NCBI GenBank assembly: GCA_027490155.1
Contig: JAIXYP010000050.1
Coordinates: forward strand, 1-50,703
Origin: Cytophagaceae bacterium
Lineage (GTDB): Bacteria > Bacteroidota > Bacteroidia > Cytophagales > Flexibacteraceae
DNA: 50,703 bases
Direction: 5' to 3'
Below the pieces are notes generated by a model. That model was not told the DNA's origin. It did not search any database and saw only the letters and a program-made list of their open reading frames with translations. Below, one piece after another: positions 1-8,656 of the stretch. The stretch's first letter is position 1. Every line of letters begins with the position of its first letter. The position numbers and the translations under genes are program-made.

Positions 1-969
1 ACTTGCCATGAGATGGGGCATTATGTTGTTAGTAGGTATTATCGTGTCTTAGCAACCCTACCCTATTATATACCTGCCTGGTTTGGCTTTTTACCCCTAG
101 GCGGTATTTTGCCCTCCATCGGTACGTTTGGCGCCTACATCAAGATCAAACAAGCCCCGAGGAGTACCCAACAGTTTTTTGACATTGGCATAGCTGGACC
201 CTTGGCTGGTTTTGTGGTCGCACTAATCTGCTTAGCTGTGGGTTTTGCCACCCTACCGCCCATTGACTATATTTTCAGCATCCACCCCGAGTTTGCAAAA
301 TGGGGAGCCGAATATCCTGCGTACGCCTATAAGGAGCCTAACTTAAAGGTTGGCACCAACCTGATGATGCAGATTATGCAATACTTGTTTGCAGATCCGG
401 ACTTGGTTCCTTCTGGATATGAGCTAATGCACTACCCTTTGCTATTCGCAGGCTATCTGTCATTGATGTTTACAAGTCTTAATCTGTTACCCTTTGGCCA
501 GCTTGATGGCGGGCATGTGGTCTATGGCTTAATTGGGTATCGTAGGGCATTGAAGGTGATGCCATGGTTGTTTACTGCCTTTGTTTTCTACGTTGGGTTA
601 GGTATGGTCCAGCCAATAAACATTAACAGTGCCACTATTTTTGAGGATAGCATCTGGCCCAACCTCACGACCTTGGTCATCTATTATATCGCATTCAGCA
701 AGATTTACCCTGAGCTCAAAGACAACCTAGCAGTCACCCTTGGCATTTTTGCGGTCCAGTATGGTATCCAGACCCTTTTACCTGGCACAATGGGTGCCGA
801 TGGTTATGTGATGTTCTTGCTGATTGTAGGTCGATTTTTGGGAGTCACGCATCCACCTGCTGGCTATGAGCATCCGCTTAGTCTAGGGCGGAAAATCGCT
901 GGTGTCGTCGCCCTACTGATTTTTGTTTTGTGTTTTAGCCCCCAGCCATTTATGATCGTAGCCGAATAG
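1..969 (+). CDS. Site-2 protease (M50) family membrane zinc metalloprotease, 5' end outside window
   Basis: Intramembrane zinc protease of the site-2 protease family, which cleaves substrates inside the membrane. The frame is open from base 1. The codons before the first ATG at 13 read Thr-Cys-His-Glu, so the HExxH motif (HEMGH) spans 7-21 and the ATG at 13 lies inside the active site; the true start is upstream of the window. The second family motif, with the third zinc ligand, is visible as NLLPFGQLDGGH around 481-516. The rest is hydrophobic with several membrane segments. It ends 184 bases before porX on the same strand. The regulated substrate is unknown. Family assignment is firm; linkage to PorX signalling is only positional. 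Confidence 0.9.
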   Translation, partial: TCHEMGHYVVSRYYRVLATLPYYIPAWFGFLPLGGILPSIGTFGAYIKIKQAPRSTQQFFDIGIAGPLAGFVVALICLAVGFATLPPIDYIFSIHPEFAKWGAEYPAYAYKEPNLKVGTNLMMQIMQYLFADPDLVPSGYELMHYPLLFAGYLSLMFTSLNLLPFGQLDGGHVVYGLIGYRRALKVMPWLFTAFVFYVGLGMVQPININSATIFEDSIWPNLTTLVIYYIAFSKIYPELKDNLAVTLGIFAVQYGIQTLLPGTMGADGYVMFLLIVGRFLGVTHPPAGYEHPLSLGRKIAGVVALLIFVLCFSPQPFMIVAE

Positions 970-1153
970 TCCTGTCCTTTATCCCCCCCCTTAATTTGAG
1001 TACCTCAAGGCAATAACCTGCAATAATATTTGGGCATGCTCGTTATGCAGGCAAGACATATATGGGGATACAGATACTCGTACCAAGATTCTAACCAAGC
1101 CAACCGATGCAGCTACCTTTGCACCGCTTAGGCACCGTACCATCACCCTACCT

Positions 1154-2716
1154 ATGTCCCAAAAATATAACATCCTTTGGGCGGACGACGAGATCGATCT
1201 GCTAAAACCGCATATCCTCTTCTTGGAAGCTAAAGGATATCAGATTACTCCTGTCCGCAGTGGTGCAGATGCCCTAGACAAGGTGCATGAAGAGGCTTTC
1301 GACCTTGTTTTTTTGGACGAAAACATGCCAGGAATGTCTGGCCTAGAGACCTTGGCCCAGATCAAGGCTGCCAAGCCTACCCTCCCGGTGGTTATGATTA
1401 CCAAAAGTGAGGAAGAGCACATCATGGAGGATGCCATTGGGTCTCAGATCAGTGATTACCTGATTAAACCACTGAACCCCAACCAGATCCTGCTATCAGC
1501 CAAAAAAATCCTCGAGAACAAACGTTTGGTCACCGAGAAGACCAACATGAGTTATCAGCAGGACTTCCGGAATCTAGCGATGGTCTATAACGACCGCATT
1601 GATCATCAGGAGTGGGCAGACATCTACAAAAAGCTGGTCTATTGGGAGCTCGAGATCGATAAAACAGAGAACAAAAGTATGGGCGAGGTTATCGTGATGC
1701 AGAAAGACGAGGCCAACTCCAACTTCTCCAAATTCATCATCGACAACTACGAAAGCTGGCTCAATGACGCCAAGGTGGATAGCCCGCTAATGTCCCACCA
1801 GTTGATGAAAAAGAAGGTCCTGCCTCTGCTGAAAGATAATGACCCCTTGTTTTTTGTCTTGATCGACAACCTTCGGTATGACCAGTGGAAGATCATCGAG
1901 CCGATCGTAAACGATTATTTCAGTGTTGAGGAGGAAACAACCTATTTCAGTATCCTGCCAACGACGACTGCTTATGCCCGTAACGCCATCTTCAGCGGCC
2001 AGATGCCAAGCGAAATGGCCAAACAAAGCCCGGATCTTTGGGTCAATGATGATGACGACGACGGCAAAAACAACAACGAGGACAAGTTCTTGGCACAACA
2101 GCTGCAAAGGGCAAGGTTGCCACACAAGTTCTCCTACCACAAGATCCTGAACACTGGCCAAGGCAAGGATTTGCTCGATAAGCTCCATAACCTCAAGTCA
2201 AACGCGCTCAACGTCATTGTCTACAACTTTGTGGATATGTTGTCCCATGCCCGCACTGACACAGCAATGATCCGCGAATTGGCACCAGATGAGTCCGCCT
2301 ACAGGTCCTTGACCAAAAGCTGGTTTGAGCACTCGCCTTTGTTAGAAATGCTGCGCAAAATGGCTGAGATGAAATGCCGTGTCATCATCACTACAGACCA
2401 CGGTACCATTAGAGTCAAACGACCTTTCAAAATCGTAGGGGACAAAAATGTCAACACCAACTTGCGTTACAAACATGGCAAAAATCTAGGTTTTGACACG
2501 TCTAATGATGTATTCGTGACCCGTAAACCAGAGAGTTTTTTCCTGCCTAAGCCCAATGTCAGCACTGCTTATGTCTTCACGACGGGGGACTACTTCTTTG
2601 CTTACCCTAACAACTTCAACTACTACGTCAACTACTATAAGGACACATTCCAACACGGCGGCATTTCGCTGGAGGAGGTAATCATTCCTTTTATCCAGTT
2701 GTCGCCACGGGTCTAA
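1154..2716 (+). CDS. porX: PorX, T9SS response regulator with PglZ domain
   Basis: Two-component response regulator that controls type IX secretion in Bacteroidota, usually with the sensor PorY and an ECF sigma factor (established for the family). Residues 1-120 form a receiver domain: acidic pocket Asp11/Asp12, phosphoacceptor Asp55 in VFLDENMPG, Thr83 and Lys105 in LIKPLNP. A helical linker follows, then a PglZ/alkaline-phosphatase-superfamily domain from about residue 225 with metal-site motifs IDNLRYDQW and ITTDHGT. There is no HTH. The 520-residue length is normal for PorX. No porY or sigP gene is in the window. A terminator follows at 2745-2782. An acidic Asp/Asn tract near residue 300 (DDDDDDGKNNNED) is probably a surface loop. 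Confidence 0.95.
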   Translation: MSQKYNILWADDEIDLLKPHILFLEAKGYQITPVRSGADALDKVHEEAFDLVFLDENMPGMSGLETLAQIKAAKPTLPVVMITKSEEEHIMEDAIGSQISDYLIKPLNPNQILLSAKKILENKRLVTEKTNMSYQQDFRNLAMVYNDRIDHQEWADIYKKLVYWELEIDKTENKSMGEVIVMQKDEANSNFSKFIIDNYESWLNDAKVDSPLMSHQLMKKKVLPLLKDNDPLFFVLIDNLRYDQWKIIEPIVNDYFSVEEETTYFSILPTTTAYARNAIFSGQMPSEMAKQSPDLWVNDDDDDGKNNNEDKFLAQQLQRARLPHKFSYHKILNTGQGKDLLDKLHNLKSNALNVIVYNFVDMLSHARTDTAMIRELAPDESAYRSLTKSWFEHSPLLEMLRKMAEMKCRVIITTDHGTIRVKRPFKIVGDKNVNTNLRYKHGKNLGFDTSNDVFVTRKPESFFLPKPNVSTAYVFTTGDYFFAYPNNFNYYVNYYKDTFQHGGISLEEVIIPFIQLSPRV

Positions 2717-2744
2717 CTAACCATTGCTTTATGTTAATGACGTT

Positions 2745-2782
2745 AAAGCCTTTGTCCACTGGTGGCAAGGGCTTTATCTTTG
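2745..2782 (+). terminator. porX terminator overlapping the next promoter
   Basis: A 10-bp stem, AAAGCCTTTG (2745-2754) with CAAGGGCTTT (2766-2775, one G-U pair), is followed by ATCTTTGCTT. It lies 28 bases past the porX stop. The same bases contain a promoter-like element for the DUF1573 gene. Confidence 0.6.
2751..2782 (+). promoter_or_regulatory. Bacteroidota-type promoter of the DUF1573 gene
   Basis: TTTG (2751-2754), 20 bases, then TATCTTTG (2775-2782) matches the -33 TTTG / -7 TAnnTTTG consensus with standard spacing. The expected start of transcription near 2789 leaves a leader of about 88 bases. The -33 box sits inside the porX terminator stem. Confidence 0.6.
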
Positions 2783-2876
2783 CTTGCGGATTTGGTCAAT
2801 GGACGATCTAAATACTGATCACAGTCTTGATACCTAACATGCCCTTTGGTTGGGTCCTTAACCAATAACCCTTGCT

Positions 2877-3659
2877 ATGAAAATAATCCCTACGCTGTTT
2901 GCTGCCCTTCTTTTAGCCTTTATATCAACTACGACATTTGCGCAAGGTTTGATGCAGTTTGAGGCCGAAAACCACACCTTTGATGCCATCATCGAAGGAG
3001 AATTGGCCTCCCATGATTTTAAATTTACAAACGTAGGCGACAAACCCATCATCATAAGCCACGTGCAGGCCAGCTGCGGCTGCACCACCCCGACCTGGAC
3101 CAAAGAGCCGATCATGCCTGGTAAACAGGGTGTGATCACCGCGGCCTACAACAGTGCTGGTCGTCCAGGTCCATTCGCCAAGACCATTACCGTCACTAGT
3201 TCGGCCAAACCATCCACGCTAGCGCTTTCCTTCCGCGGAGTGGTGCTCAAAAAGGCTGATGAACAAAAGTTAACCTCTGAGGAAAAGATTGCAGCCCCGA
3301 AATTGGCTCTGGACCGCAATGCTACTTCAATTGGTAAAATCGAGTACCAGCAAAAGGTGACGTCTAAGTTCAAGGTCACCAATACAGGCCAGAATGCACT
3401 CAACATCAAGGATGTCCAGAGTGCTTGCCTCTGCACCAGCTTTAAGGTATCCAAGCCTGAAATTGGAGCTGGCGAGTCAGCCGATCTTGATATTACGTTT
3501 ACTGGCCTTAACAAGGGTGCCGTCAACGAAAAGGTCTATATCAGTAGCAATGACCCTGTGACACCTTATAGCCTAGTGACGATGAAGGTCAATGTGGTCG
3601 ATAAGTTAGTGCCTTCCGCTATTATGAAGGAAAGCTCTGCGCCAATTCCGTTTAAATAG
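2877..3659 (+). CDS. DUF1573 domain exported protein
   Basis: Secreted or periplasmic protein of unknown role. Residues 1-22 form a signal peptide ending TTTFA, with mature Gln-Gly after it. Two Ig/ASPM-like DUF1573 repeats follow, one around residues 30-122 with the family hallmark ASCGCTTP and one around 145-243 with the degenerate counterpart SACLCTSF. Each describes a beta sandwich in which the first strand restores FTNVGDKP-type sequence. DUF1573 proteins are abundant in Bacteroidota envelopes, with no settled function. It has its own promoter and a terminator at 3691-3723, so it is likely monocistronic. Confidence 0.85.
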   Translation: MKIIPTLFAALLLAFISTTTFAQGLMQFEAENHTFDAIIEGELASHDFKFTNVGDKPIIISHVQASCGCTTPTWTKEPIMPGKQGVITAAYNSAGRPGPFAKTITVTSSAKPSTLALSFRGVVLKKADEQKLTSEEKIAAPKLALDRNATSIGKIEYQQKVTSKFKVTNTGQNALNIKDVQSACLCTSFKVSKPEIGAGESADLDITFTGLNKGAVNEKVYISSNDPVTPYSLVTMKVNVVDKLVPSAIMKESSAPIPFK

Positions 3660-3690
3660 GACCTAGATAGCCCTAGATAGTATTATTATA

Positions 3691-3723
3691 AAAAGCCTCA
3701 GGATCAGATTCTGAGGCTTTTTT
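3691..3723 (+). terminator. Rho-independent terminator after the DUF1573 gene
   Basis: Perfect 11-bp stem AAAAGCCTCAG (3691-3701) / CTGAGGCTTTT (3711-3721), 9-base loop, then T-run. The flanking A and T runs allow it to work in both directions. Confidence 0.85.
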
Positions 3724-3756
3724 GAGGCAAAAATGCAAGCAATAGCCAATTGACTT

Positions 3757-3764
3757 TAGGTTTG
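3757..3764 (+). promoter_or_regulatory. -7 box of hisB
   Basis: TAGGTTTG fits TAnnTTTG. It lies 46 bases before the chosen hisB ATG (3810) and downstream of the longest-ORF ATG at 3750, which argues against that earlier start. No good -33 box is visible. Confidence 0.45.
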
Positions 3765-3809
3765 TCCGCCAATAAACTGCTGCACTTAATACCATTATTC
3801 TCCCAAACA

Positions 3810-4988
3810 ATGCGTAAAATCCTATTCATCGACCGTGATGGCACCCTCATTATTGAGCCACAACCTAGTCAACAAGTAGATAGCTTTGATAAGCTAACGT
3901 TTTTGCCTGGTGTTATTAGCCAATTGGGTCGGGTGGCTGCCCTCGAGGACTATGAATTGGTAATGGTCACGAACCAGGACGGGCTCGGCACAGATAGCTT
4001 CCCTGAGGCGGACTTCTGGCCAGTGCACAATTTGATGCTGGAGATATTAGGAGGCGAAGGTATCCAGTTTGACCAAGTGCTGATAGACTGTAGTTTCGGC
4101 CATGCGCCAGAACCCACACGCAAACCCCAATTGGGCCTGCTACAACACTATTTAGCCGCAATGGACATTGACTGGGCCAATAGCTGGGTCATTGGTGATC
4201 GGCTGACAGATGTGCAGCTAGCGCAGAATTTGGGTTGTGGCCATGCAGCTTGGTTAGGGACTACAGCCGAGTTATCAGATAGGGCTGTGAATCCTGAACA
4301 ATGGCTGGAGGCGGCTACCATCAACCCTGATAAACCCAAAATCAGAACAGATCAGGTTCTGTTGGTGGACAACTGGCATCAATTGGCTGATGTACTGATC
4401 ATGGGCCAGCGTAAAGTGCAGACTGCTAGGCATACCAACGAAACCAAAATCGACATTAGCCTGAACCTAGATGGGTCTGGCCAGTGTGACATCCAGACAG
4501 GTTTAGGTTTTTTTGACCATATGCTGGAGCAAATTGGTCGGCATGGCGGACTTGACCTTCAGATACGAACTCTGGGTGACCTCCATATAGACGAACATCA
4601 CACCATCGAGGACACAGCAATTGCCCTTGGTGAGGCTATCAAAAAGGCATTAGGCGACAAAAGGGGCATCAATAGGTATGGTTTTATCCTAGCCATGGAT
4701 GATGCCCAAGCCACAGTCGCAATCGACTTTGGCGGGCGTCCTTGGCTAGTCTGGGAGGCGGAGTTCAAGCGTGAAAAGGTCGGTGATATGCCAACTGAGT
4801 TGTTTTTGCACTTTTTCAAGTCCTTTGCCGATGCTGCTGCTGCCAACGTCCAGATAGCGGTCAAAGGTGACAACGAACATCATAAAATTGAAGCCACCTT
4901 CAAGGGGCTTGCCAAGTGTATCAAACAAGCCGCCAGTCGTGACCATCAAAGGTTGCAACAGTTGCCAAGTACCAAAGGGTTGCTCTAG
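3810..4988 (+). CDS. hisB: Bifunctional histidinol-phosphatase / imidazoleglycerol-phosphate dehydratase
   Basis: Catalyses two steps of histidine synthesis: dehydration of imidazoleglycerol phosphate and dephosphorylation of histidinol phosphate. Residues 1-165 are a HAD phosphatase with the DxD motif FIDRDGTL and late Asp in VIGDRLTD. Residues 205-392 are the dehydratase with DEHHTIEDTAIALG and DNEHHKIEATF metal-binding motifs. The start at MRKILFIDRD is preferred because the family begins there and a -7 box lies after the earlier ATG at 3750. The zinc loop of the E. coli phosphatase half (four Cys/His) is reduced to CSFGHAPEPTRKP, lacking the two late Cys; I believe this is common in Bacteroidota. 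No other his gene is adjacent. Confidence 0.95.
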   Translation: MRKILFIDRDGTLIIEPQPSQQVDSFDKLTFLPGVISQLGRVAALEDYELVMVTNQDGLGTDSFPEADFWPVHNLMLEILGGEGIQFDQVLIDCSFGHAPEPTRKPQLGLLQHYLAAMDIDWANSWVIGDRLTDVQLAQNLGCGHAAWLGTTAELSDRAVNPEQWLEAATINPDKPKIRTDQVLLVDNWHQLADVLIMGQRKVQTARHTNETKIDISLNLDGSGQCDIQTGLGFFDHMLEQIGRHGGLDLQIRTLGDLHIDEHHTIEDTAIALGEAIKKALGDKRGINRYGFILAMDDAQATVAIDFGGRPWLVWEAEFKREKVGDMPTELFLHFFKSFADAAAANVQIAVKGDNEHHKIEATFKGLAKCIKQAASRDHQRLQQLPSTKGLL

Positions 4989-5010
4989 TAGCTTTTGAAA
5001 CATCAGGCTC

Positions 5011-5787
5011 CTATTTATTGGCAACAATACTTTGGGAAAGCTGTTGGTAGAGGTTATGTAGCTCTGGGTTATCAACTAATAGATCTAGATGCTTTTTCAT
5101 GGTCCGTTGGTCCCCACGGATAGCAGGACCCGTCTGGGCTCTTGCAGGGCCGATCTCGAGTGCCTTGTTGACTGTCTCAGCAATCAGGCTATGTAGGAGG
5201 TCAAACTCCAGCTCATCGGCCTCAAGCACGTTACTTGCCAAATGAAAGAGGTGGTTACTGAAGTTACAAGCAAAAACTGCTGCTAAGTGAAGAGTTTTCC
5301 GCTGTTCGCTACTGATAATCTCCACTCGTCTGCTAACCGTTTTGGCTAGGGCCTGCACCAGTTTCAAGCTTTCGGCGTTTAGGGCCTCGATACAAAAAGG
5401 AACTTCTTGTATGTCCAGCTCAGTTCCTTTCGTAAAGGTCTGGAGTGGATAGAATACGGCTGGCTCAAAGTCATAACCCATCAAGATGTCAATCGGTTGG
5501 CTACCAGAGGTGTGGGCCACGAGTGCATTTGTGGGCACTAATAACTGGCGGGCCACTACCTCAATCGCATCATCTGGCACCGCTATGATGAAAACATCTG
5601 AGGCACTGGTTTCAAAGTCAAGGTCATCAACCGGATCGCTGTTATAAAGGGAATTGGCGAGTTGTTCTGCCTTGATGATATCTCGACTATAGACCTCGTT
5701 AATGGTATGGCCCGCACGCTCAAGTGCTAGGGCCAAATGCCAGGCCACGTTTCCCGCTCCGATGATCGATATTTGCTGGTACTTCAT
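5011..5787 (-). CDS. Rossmann-fold / DUF2520 dehydrogenase-like protein
   Basis: Putative NAD(P)-dependent oxidoreductase of unknown substrate. Residues 1-115 form a Rossmann domain beginning ISIIGAGNVAWHLALAL (GxGxxxxxL dinucleotide motif). A DUF2520 helical C-terminal domain follows, including the HLAAVFACNFSNHLF segment resembling the dimerising helices of 6-phosphogluconate-dehydrogenase-like enzymes. The 258-residue length is typical. It converges on hisB with 22 bases between stops and is divergent from the AlbA_2 gene across a 62-base gap. Function beyond the family cannot be read from sequence. Confidence 0.85.
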   Translation of the reverse strand: MKYQQISIIGAGNVAWHLALALERAGHTINEVYSRDIIKAEQLANSLYNSDPVDDLDFETSASDVFIIAVPDDAIEVVARQLLVPTNALVAHTSGSQPIDILMGYDFEPAVFYPLQTFTKGTELDIQEVPFCIEALNAESLKLVQALAKTVSRRVEIISSEQRKTLHLAAVFACNFSNHLFHLASNVLEADELEFDLLHSLIAETVNKALEIGPARAQTGPAIRGDQRTMKKHLDLLVDNPELHNLYQQLSQSIVANK

Positions 5788-5849
5788 ATCCCGATTGGTT
5801 GGGTGGGTTGCAAAGAGACTAGGTTTTATTTTATTGCAGTTGCAATGGT

Positions 5850-6500
5850 ATGGAAAAGTACATCCGAGACCTAATCCGAAAAGGCGAAAATGGCCAAATA
5901 GAATTCAAAAAGACCATAAGCAGCCTGCACAAGATCGCCAAAACGATTAGCTCGATGGCCAATAGCCATGGTGGTACGCTTCTTATTGGGGTCAATGACC
6001 AAGGATTGGTGGTCGGTGCCTCGGTGGACGAAGAGTTATATATGCTGGAGCAAGCCACTGTCTGGTACATCAAACCTGCCATACGACTTCAGATCGAGGA
6101 AAGTACTGATGAGCACGAAAATACGATCCTAGTAGTCAAGATCCCTAACAGCGATCAAAAGCCTCATGCTTGCTTGAATGCTGATAATAACTGGGCATTT
6201 TTCATAAGGTCGCAAGACAAATGTGTCCAGGCGAGTGACTTGGTCATAAAGGCGTTGCGAGCATTGCTACCAGATAGTGAGGAAGAAGCTCAAAATGAGA
6301 TCACCGAACCTCCAACACCCAACCAATTGATGTTGCAAGACTACCTTGGCAAACGTAAAAGGATCACTTTGCCAGAGTATGCTAAGTTGATCAACGTGTC
6401 CAAGCGACGGGCCTACCGAATCCTTATTGAGTTGGTGCGGGATGGCAAACTCTATGAACACACCTACGAAAAGGCGGTGTTTTATACCCTTACAATCTGA
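5850..6500 (+). CDS. AlbA_2 (Schlafen-like) domain protein with C-terminal winged helix
   Basis: Likely nucleic-acid-binding regulator. Residues 1-115 match the AlbA_2 / divergent AAA_4 family: the opening (ENGQIEFKKTI) and SSMANSHGGTLLIGVNDQGLVVG are its signature. The C-terminal 60 residues form a helix-turn-helix (ITLPEYAKLINVSKRRAYRILIELVRDGKL) with a wing. The family usually has longer members; this 216-residue form keeps one core domain plus the winged helix. It is transcribed away from the DUF2520 gene, so it could regulate that promoter (inference). Targets unknown. Confidence 0.8.
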   Translation: MEKYIRDLIRKGENGQIEFKKTISSLHKIAKTISSMANSHGGTLLIGVNDQGLVVGASVDEELYMLEQATVWYIKPAIRLQIEESTDEHENTILVVKIPNSDQKPHACLNADNNWAFFIRSQDKCVQASDLVIKALRALLPDSEEEAQNEITEPPTPNQLMLQDYLGKRKRITLPEYAKLINVSKRRAYRILIELVRDGKLYEHTYEKAVFYTLTI

Positions 6501-6531
6501 ATTTGGGGCCTAAACCTATTAAGGTATCGTC

Positions 6532-7713
6532 CTATGGCCTAAAGTTCTCAGCCTCACGTTTTAAGTCAGGGTAGGCAACCAGTTTAGCCGCACGTTGGTA
6601 GTAGGCATAGGCCCTTTTGGTATCCAGATTTTGGTGCCAAGATCGGGCCAAGCCTATAAGAGCTATTCCTTTGAGGTTGTCATAAAGGCGACCTTTTTGT
6701 TTTTTGGCCAGCTCGGTCCCTTTGACGTAGCAAAAGTTAGCCTTAGCCATATCCTTTTCACCCAACTCATAATACCAACCGAGCATAATCAGGCCAGCAG
6801 TGGAGTAGTACTCCTCTGGCATCGCCTGCAACTTCTGGATCAATGGCAGGGCCTCTTGATAGCGCTTAGCTGCCAGCAATGACTCGGCATAACTCAAAAT
6901 ATAGTGCGGATTAGTGGAGTATTCGTTGCTGATGCTACCGCTGTAATAGACAGCCTTGACAGGATTATTCTCGAAATAGAGGTAAATGCGAGTCAGGAAC
7001 ACTGCAGCATCAGCGCGGGTGAACGTGGACTTGCTGAAGGCGACTTCTAGCTCTTGCAGGCCCCTGACTTTGTCACCATCCGGGAACATCCACATAAAGG
7101 ACCTCATTACTGGATTTTTTTCGGGGAATGCGATTCTAAAATAATCATAAAGACCGGTGGTGAAGTAGAACTCCACATACTTCGCTTTGAGCTCAAAACC
7201 ACGCTTGATGTAGCCGAAGGACTTGCGGGTATAGTTGATGGCGGTCACAGACTCACCCCTGTCGCTATAGTGTTTGGCCAGCATCATGTCGGTCATCATG
7301 CTGAAGAAGGTTCCTTCTATACTATTGGCGTCTGCATCCAGCATCAAGGCAGATTTTTCGTGACAGGCATTGAGTTTGGTGCGATAGTTTTTGGCTTTGA
7401 GCTCGTCGGCATAAACTGGGTAGTATTGCCAATAATCAGTAAGGCCATCCAAAAGATCTGCAATGGGATGCTCTGGCACCATGCGGCGCAGGGTGGCTAG
7501 TTCGCGTGCACTTTTCGTAAAATCATGCCCATTGATATGGTCCATTACGACCTTGACCTGAGCCATGACCTTGGCATCTTGCAAGATAGGCTTAGGTGTA
7601 TTTGGTTTTTTGTTGATTTGAGCTTGACTGCACAAGGAAACGAAAACGATGCCGAGGACCAAAAACACTGTTTTGGCATAACTAACTAATCTTAAATAAT
7701 GAATATCTACCAC
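6532..7713 (-). CDS. Exported tetratricopeptide-repeat protein
   Basis: Protein of unknown function with an N-terminal signal sequence (hydrophobic segment TVFLVLGIVFVSLCSQA, mature from about residue 33) and helical TPR-like repeats through most of the length, for example PHYILSYAESLLAAKRYQEALPL and GIALIGLARSWHQNLDTKRAYAYYQRA. Such proteins scaffold envelope complexes or bind peptides; no partner is evident. The start codon is GTG. It begins 10 bases after the stop of the DMT transporter gene on the same strand, so the two are probably one transcript. Confidence 0.75.
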   Translation of the reverse strand: MVDIHYLRLVSYAKTVFLVLGIVFVSLCSQAQINKKPNTPKPILQDAKVMAQVKVVMDHINGHDFTKSARELATLRRMVPEHPIADLLDGLTDYWQYYPVYADELKAKNYRTKLNACHEKSALMLDADANSIEGTFFSMMTDMMLAKHYSDRGESVTAINYTRKSFGYIKRGFELKAKYVEFYFTTGLYDYFRIAFPEKNPVMRSFMWMFPDGDKVRGLQELEVAFSKSTFTRADAAVFLTRIYLYFENNPVKAVYYSGSISNEYSTNPHYILSYAESLLAAKRYQEALPLIQKLQAMPEEYYSTAGLIMLGWYYELGEKDMAKANFCYVKGTELAKKQKGRLYDNLKGIALIGLARSWHQNLDTKRAYAYYQRAAKLVAYPDLKREAENFRP

Positions 7714-7722
7714 AACTTTGTT

Positions 7723-8640
7723 TTATCGGAAGAGGTTAAGGAGATTATTATACCAGCCTGCAAGTAGCATAATGCCGGCCAGTGCCATCAGCAGTCCTAA
7801 CCAGTTTAGCCCCGAGAATTTATCCCTGAAGACTAATAGGGCCACAAATGCAGCTATCAAAATCGTGAGCAAATTAATGATCGGGAAGGCTATCGCACCA
7901 TTGTTACCAAACGACTCAAGCCCTTTAACTAGGAAGTAAAGAGAAAAGAAATTCGGTATCCCGAGGGCTATACCTCCTAGCAAAGTGGCCTTTGTTATCT
8001 GATTGCCTTTCAGCAAGTTGACAAGCAGGAATACCCCACCCCACAGAGCACATACAGCAAAAACAACAATCGTGAACGGGGCTTGATCTTCGGCTGTCAG
8101 TTTGATCTGGTTGGCGACATTGATCAAAGTATCAGCAATGCCGGCCTGCAAGAACAATTGTAGCGGTAGCAAGATGTATGCCCAAGTTTTGACCTTTTTG
8201 ACCATGCCATGCGCCTGGTCTGAGCCCGAGGCGGGAATGCTACATAGGACGATACTGGGCAAGGCAAGACCAAGGCCAATCCAGCCAGCGGTGGATAGTT
8301 CGGTCTCGGTATGGAGCAAAAATAGGTTAACCAAGACCGGTATCACCATCGAAATTTTGGTACTGACAGTGCTGACCGTTATCCCTGCCTCCTGCACCGA
8401 ACGGCTCATTACCACAAATGTGAACACGAATAGGGTCCCGATCGCACCGGCCTCGAGCCACCAACTTTGAGGCGTCACCAGGGCCACTGCATTGTGCGGA
8501 CTAAAGGCTAAGCCAACAAGGGTGCATACCCAATAATTGATATATATGGCCTCTCGAGATTGAACCTGATAATGTGGATAGAGTCGGAATATAACGAACA
8601 ACGTGACCGACAAGCAGGCACTAAGGACTAAGTATAGCAT
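7723..8640 (-). CDS. EamA/DMT-superfamily transporter
   Basis: Inner-membrane drug/metabolite-type transporter with about ten hydrophobic helices in two EamA-like halves. The second half ends with the family-like segment LVFRDKFSGLNWLGLLMALAGIMLLAG. The substrate cannot be predicted. I chose the ATG at 8640 (MLYLVLSACLS), which starts directly at the first helix; the longer frame begins at a TTG (8691) and would run through a TAnnTTTG box at 8649-8656. The leader would then be very short. It is followed at once by the TPR gene. Confidence 0.8.
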   Translation of the reverse strand: MLYLVLSACLSVTLFVIFRLYPHYQVQSREAIYINYWVCTLVGLAFSPHNAVALVTPQSWWLEAGAIGTLFVFTFVVMSRSVQEAGITVSTVSTKISMVIPVLVNLFLLHTETELSTAGWIGLGLALPSIVLCSIPASGSDQAHGMVKKVKTWAYILLPLQLFLQAGIADTLINVANQIKLTAEDQAPFTIVVFAVCALWGGVFLLVNLLKGNQITKATLLGGIALGIPNFFSLYFLVKGLESFGNNGAIAFPIINLLTILIAAFVALLVFRDKFSGLNWLGLLMALAGIMLLAGWYNNLLNLFR

Positions 8641-8648
8641 AGGAAAGA

Positions 8649-8656
8649 CAAATGTA
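8649..8656 (-). promoter_or_regulatory. -7 box of the DMT transporter operon
   Basis: On the minus strand the bases read TACATTTG, a full TAnnTTTG match, 8 bases before the chosen ATG. No clear -33 partner. Confidence 0.4.

Noticed and set aside
1017-1051. Inverted repeat CCTGCA ... TGCAGG after the site-2 protease gene
   Set aside because: The short stem is imperfect beyond 6 bp and has no T-run; not convincing as a terminator or operator.
1787-2188. 133-residue frame antisense to porX
   Set aside because: Shadow of a high-confidence gene; no domain or signal of its own.
3750-3809. Earlier hisB start (20 extra residues)
   Set aside because: A -7 box lies at 3757-3764 downstream of that ATG, and the family begins at MRKILFIDRD.
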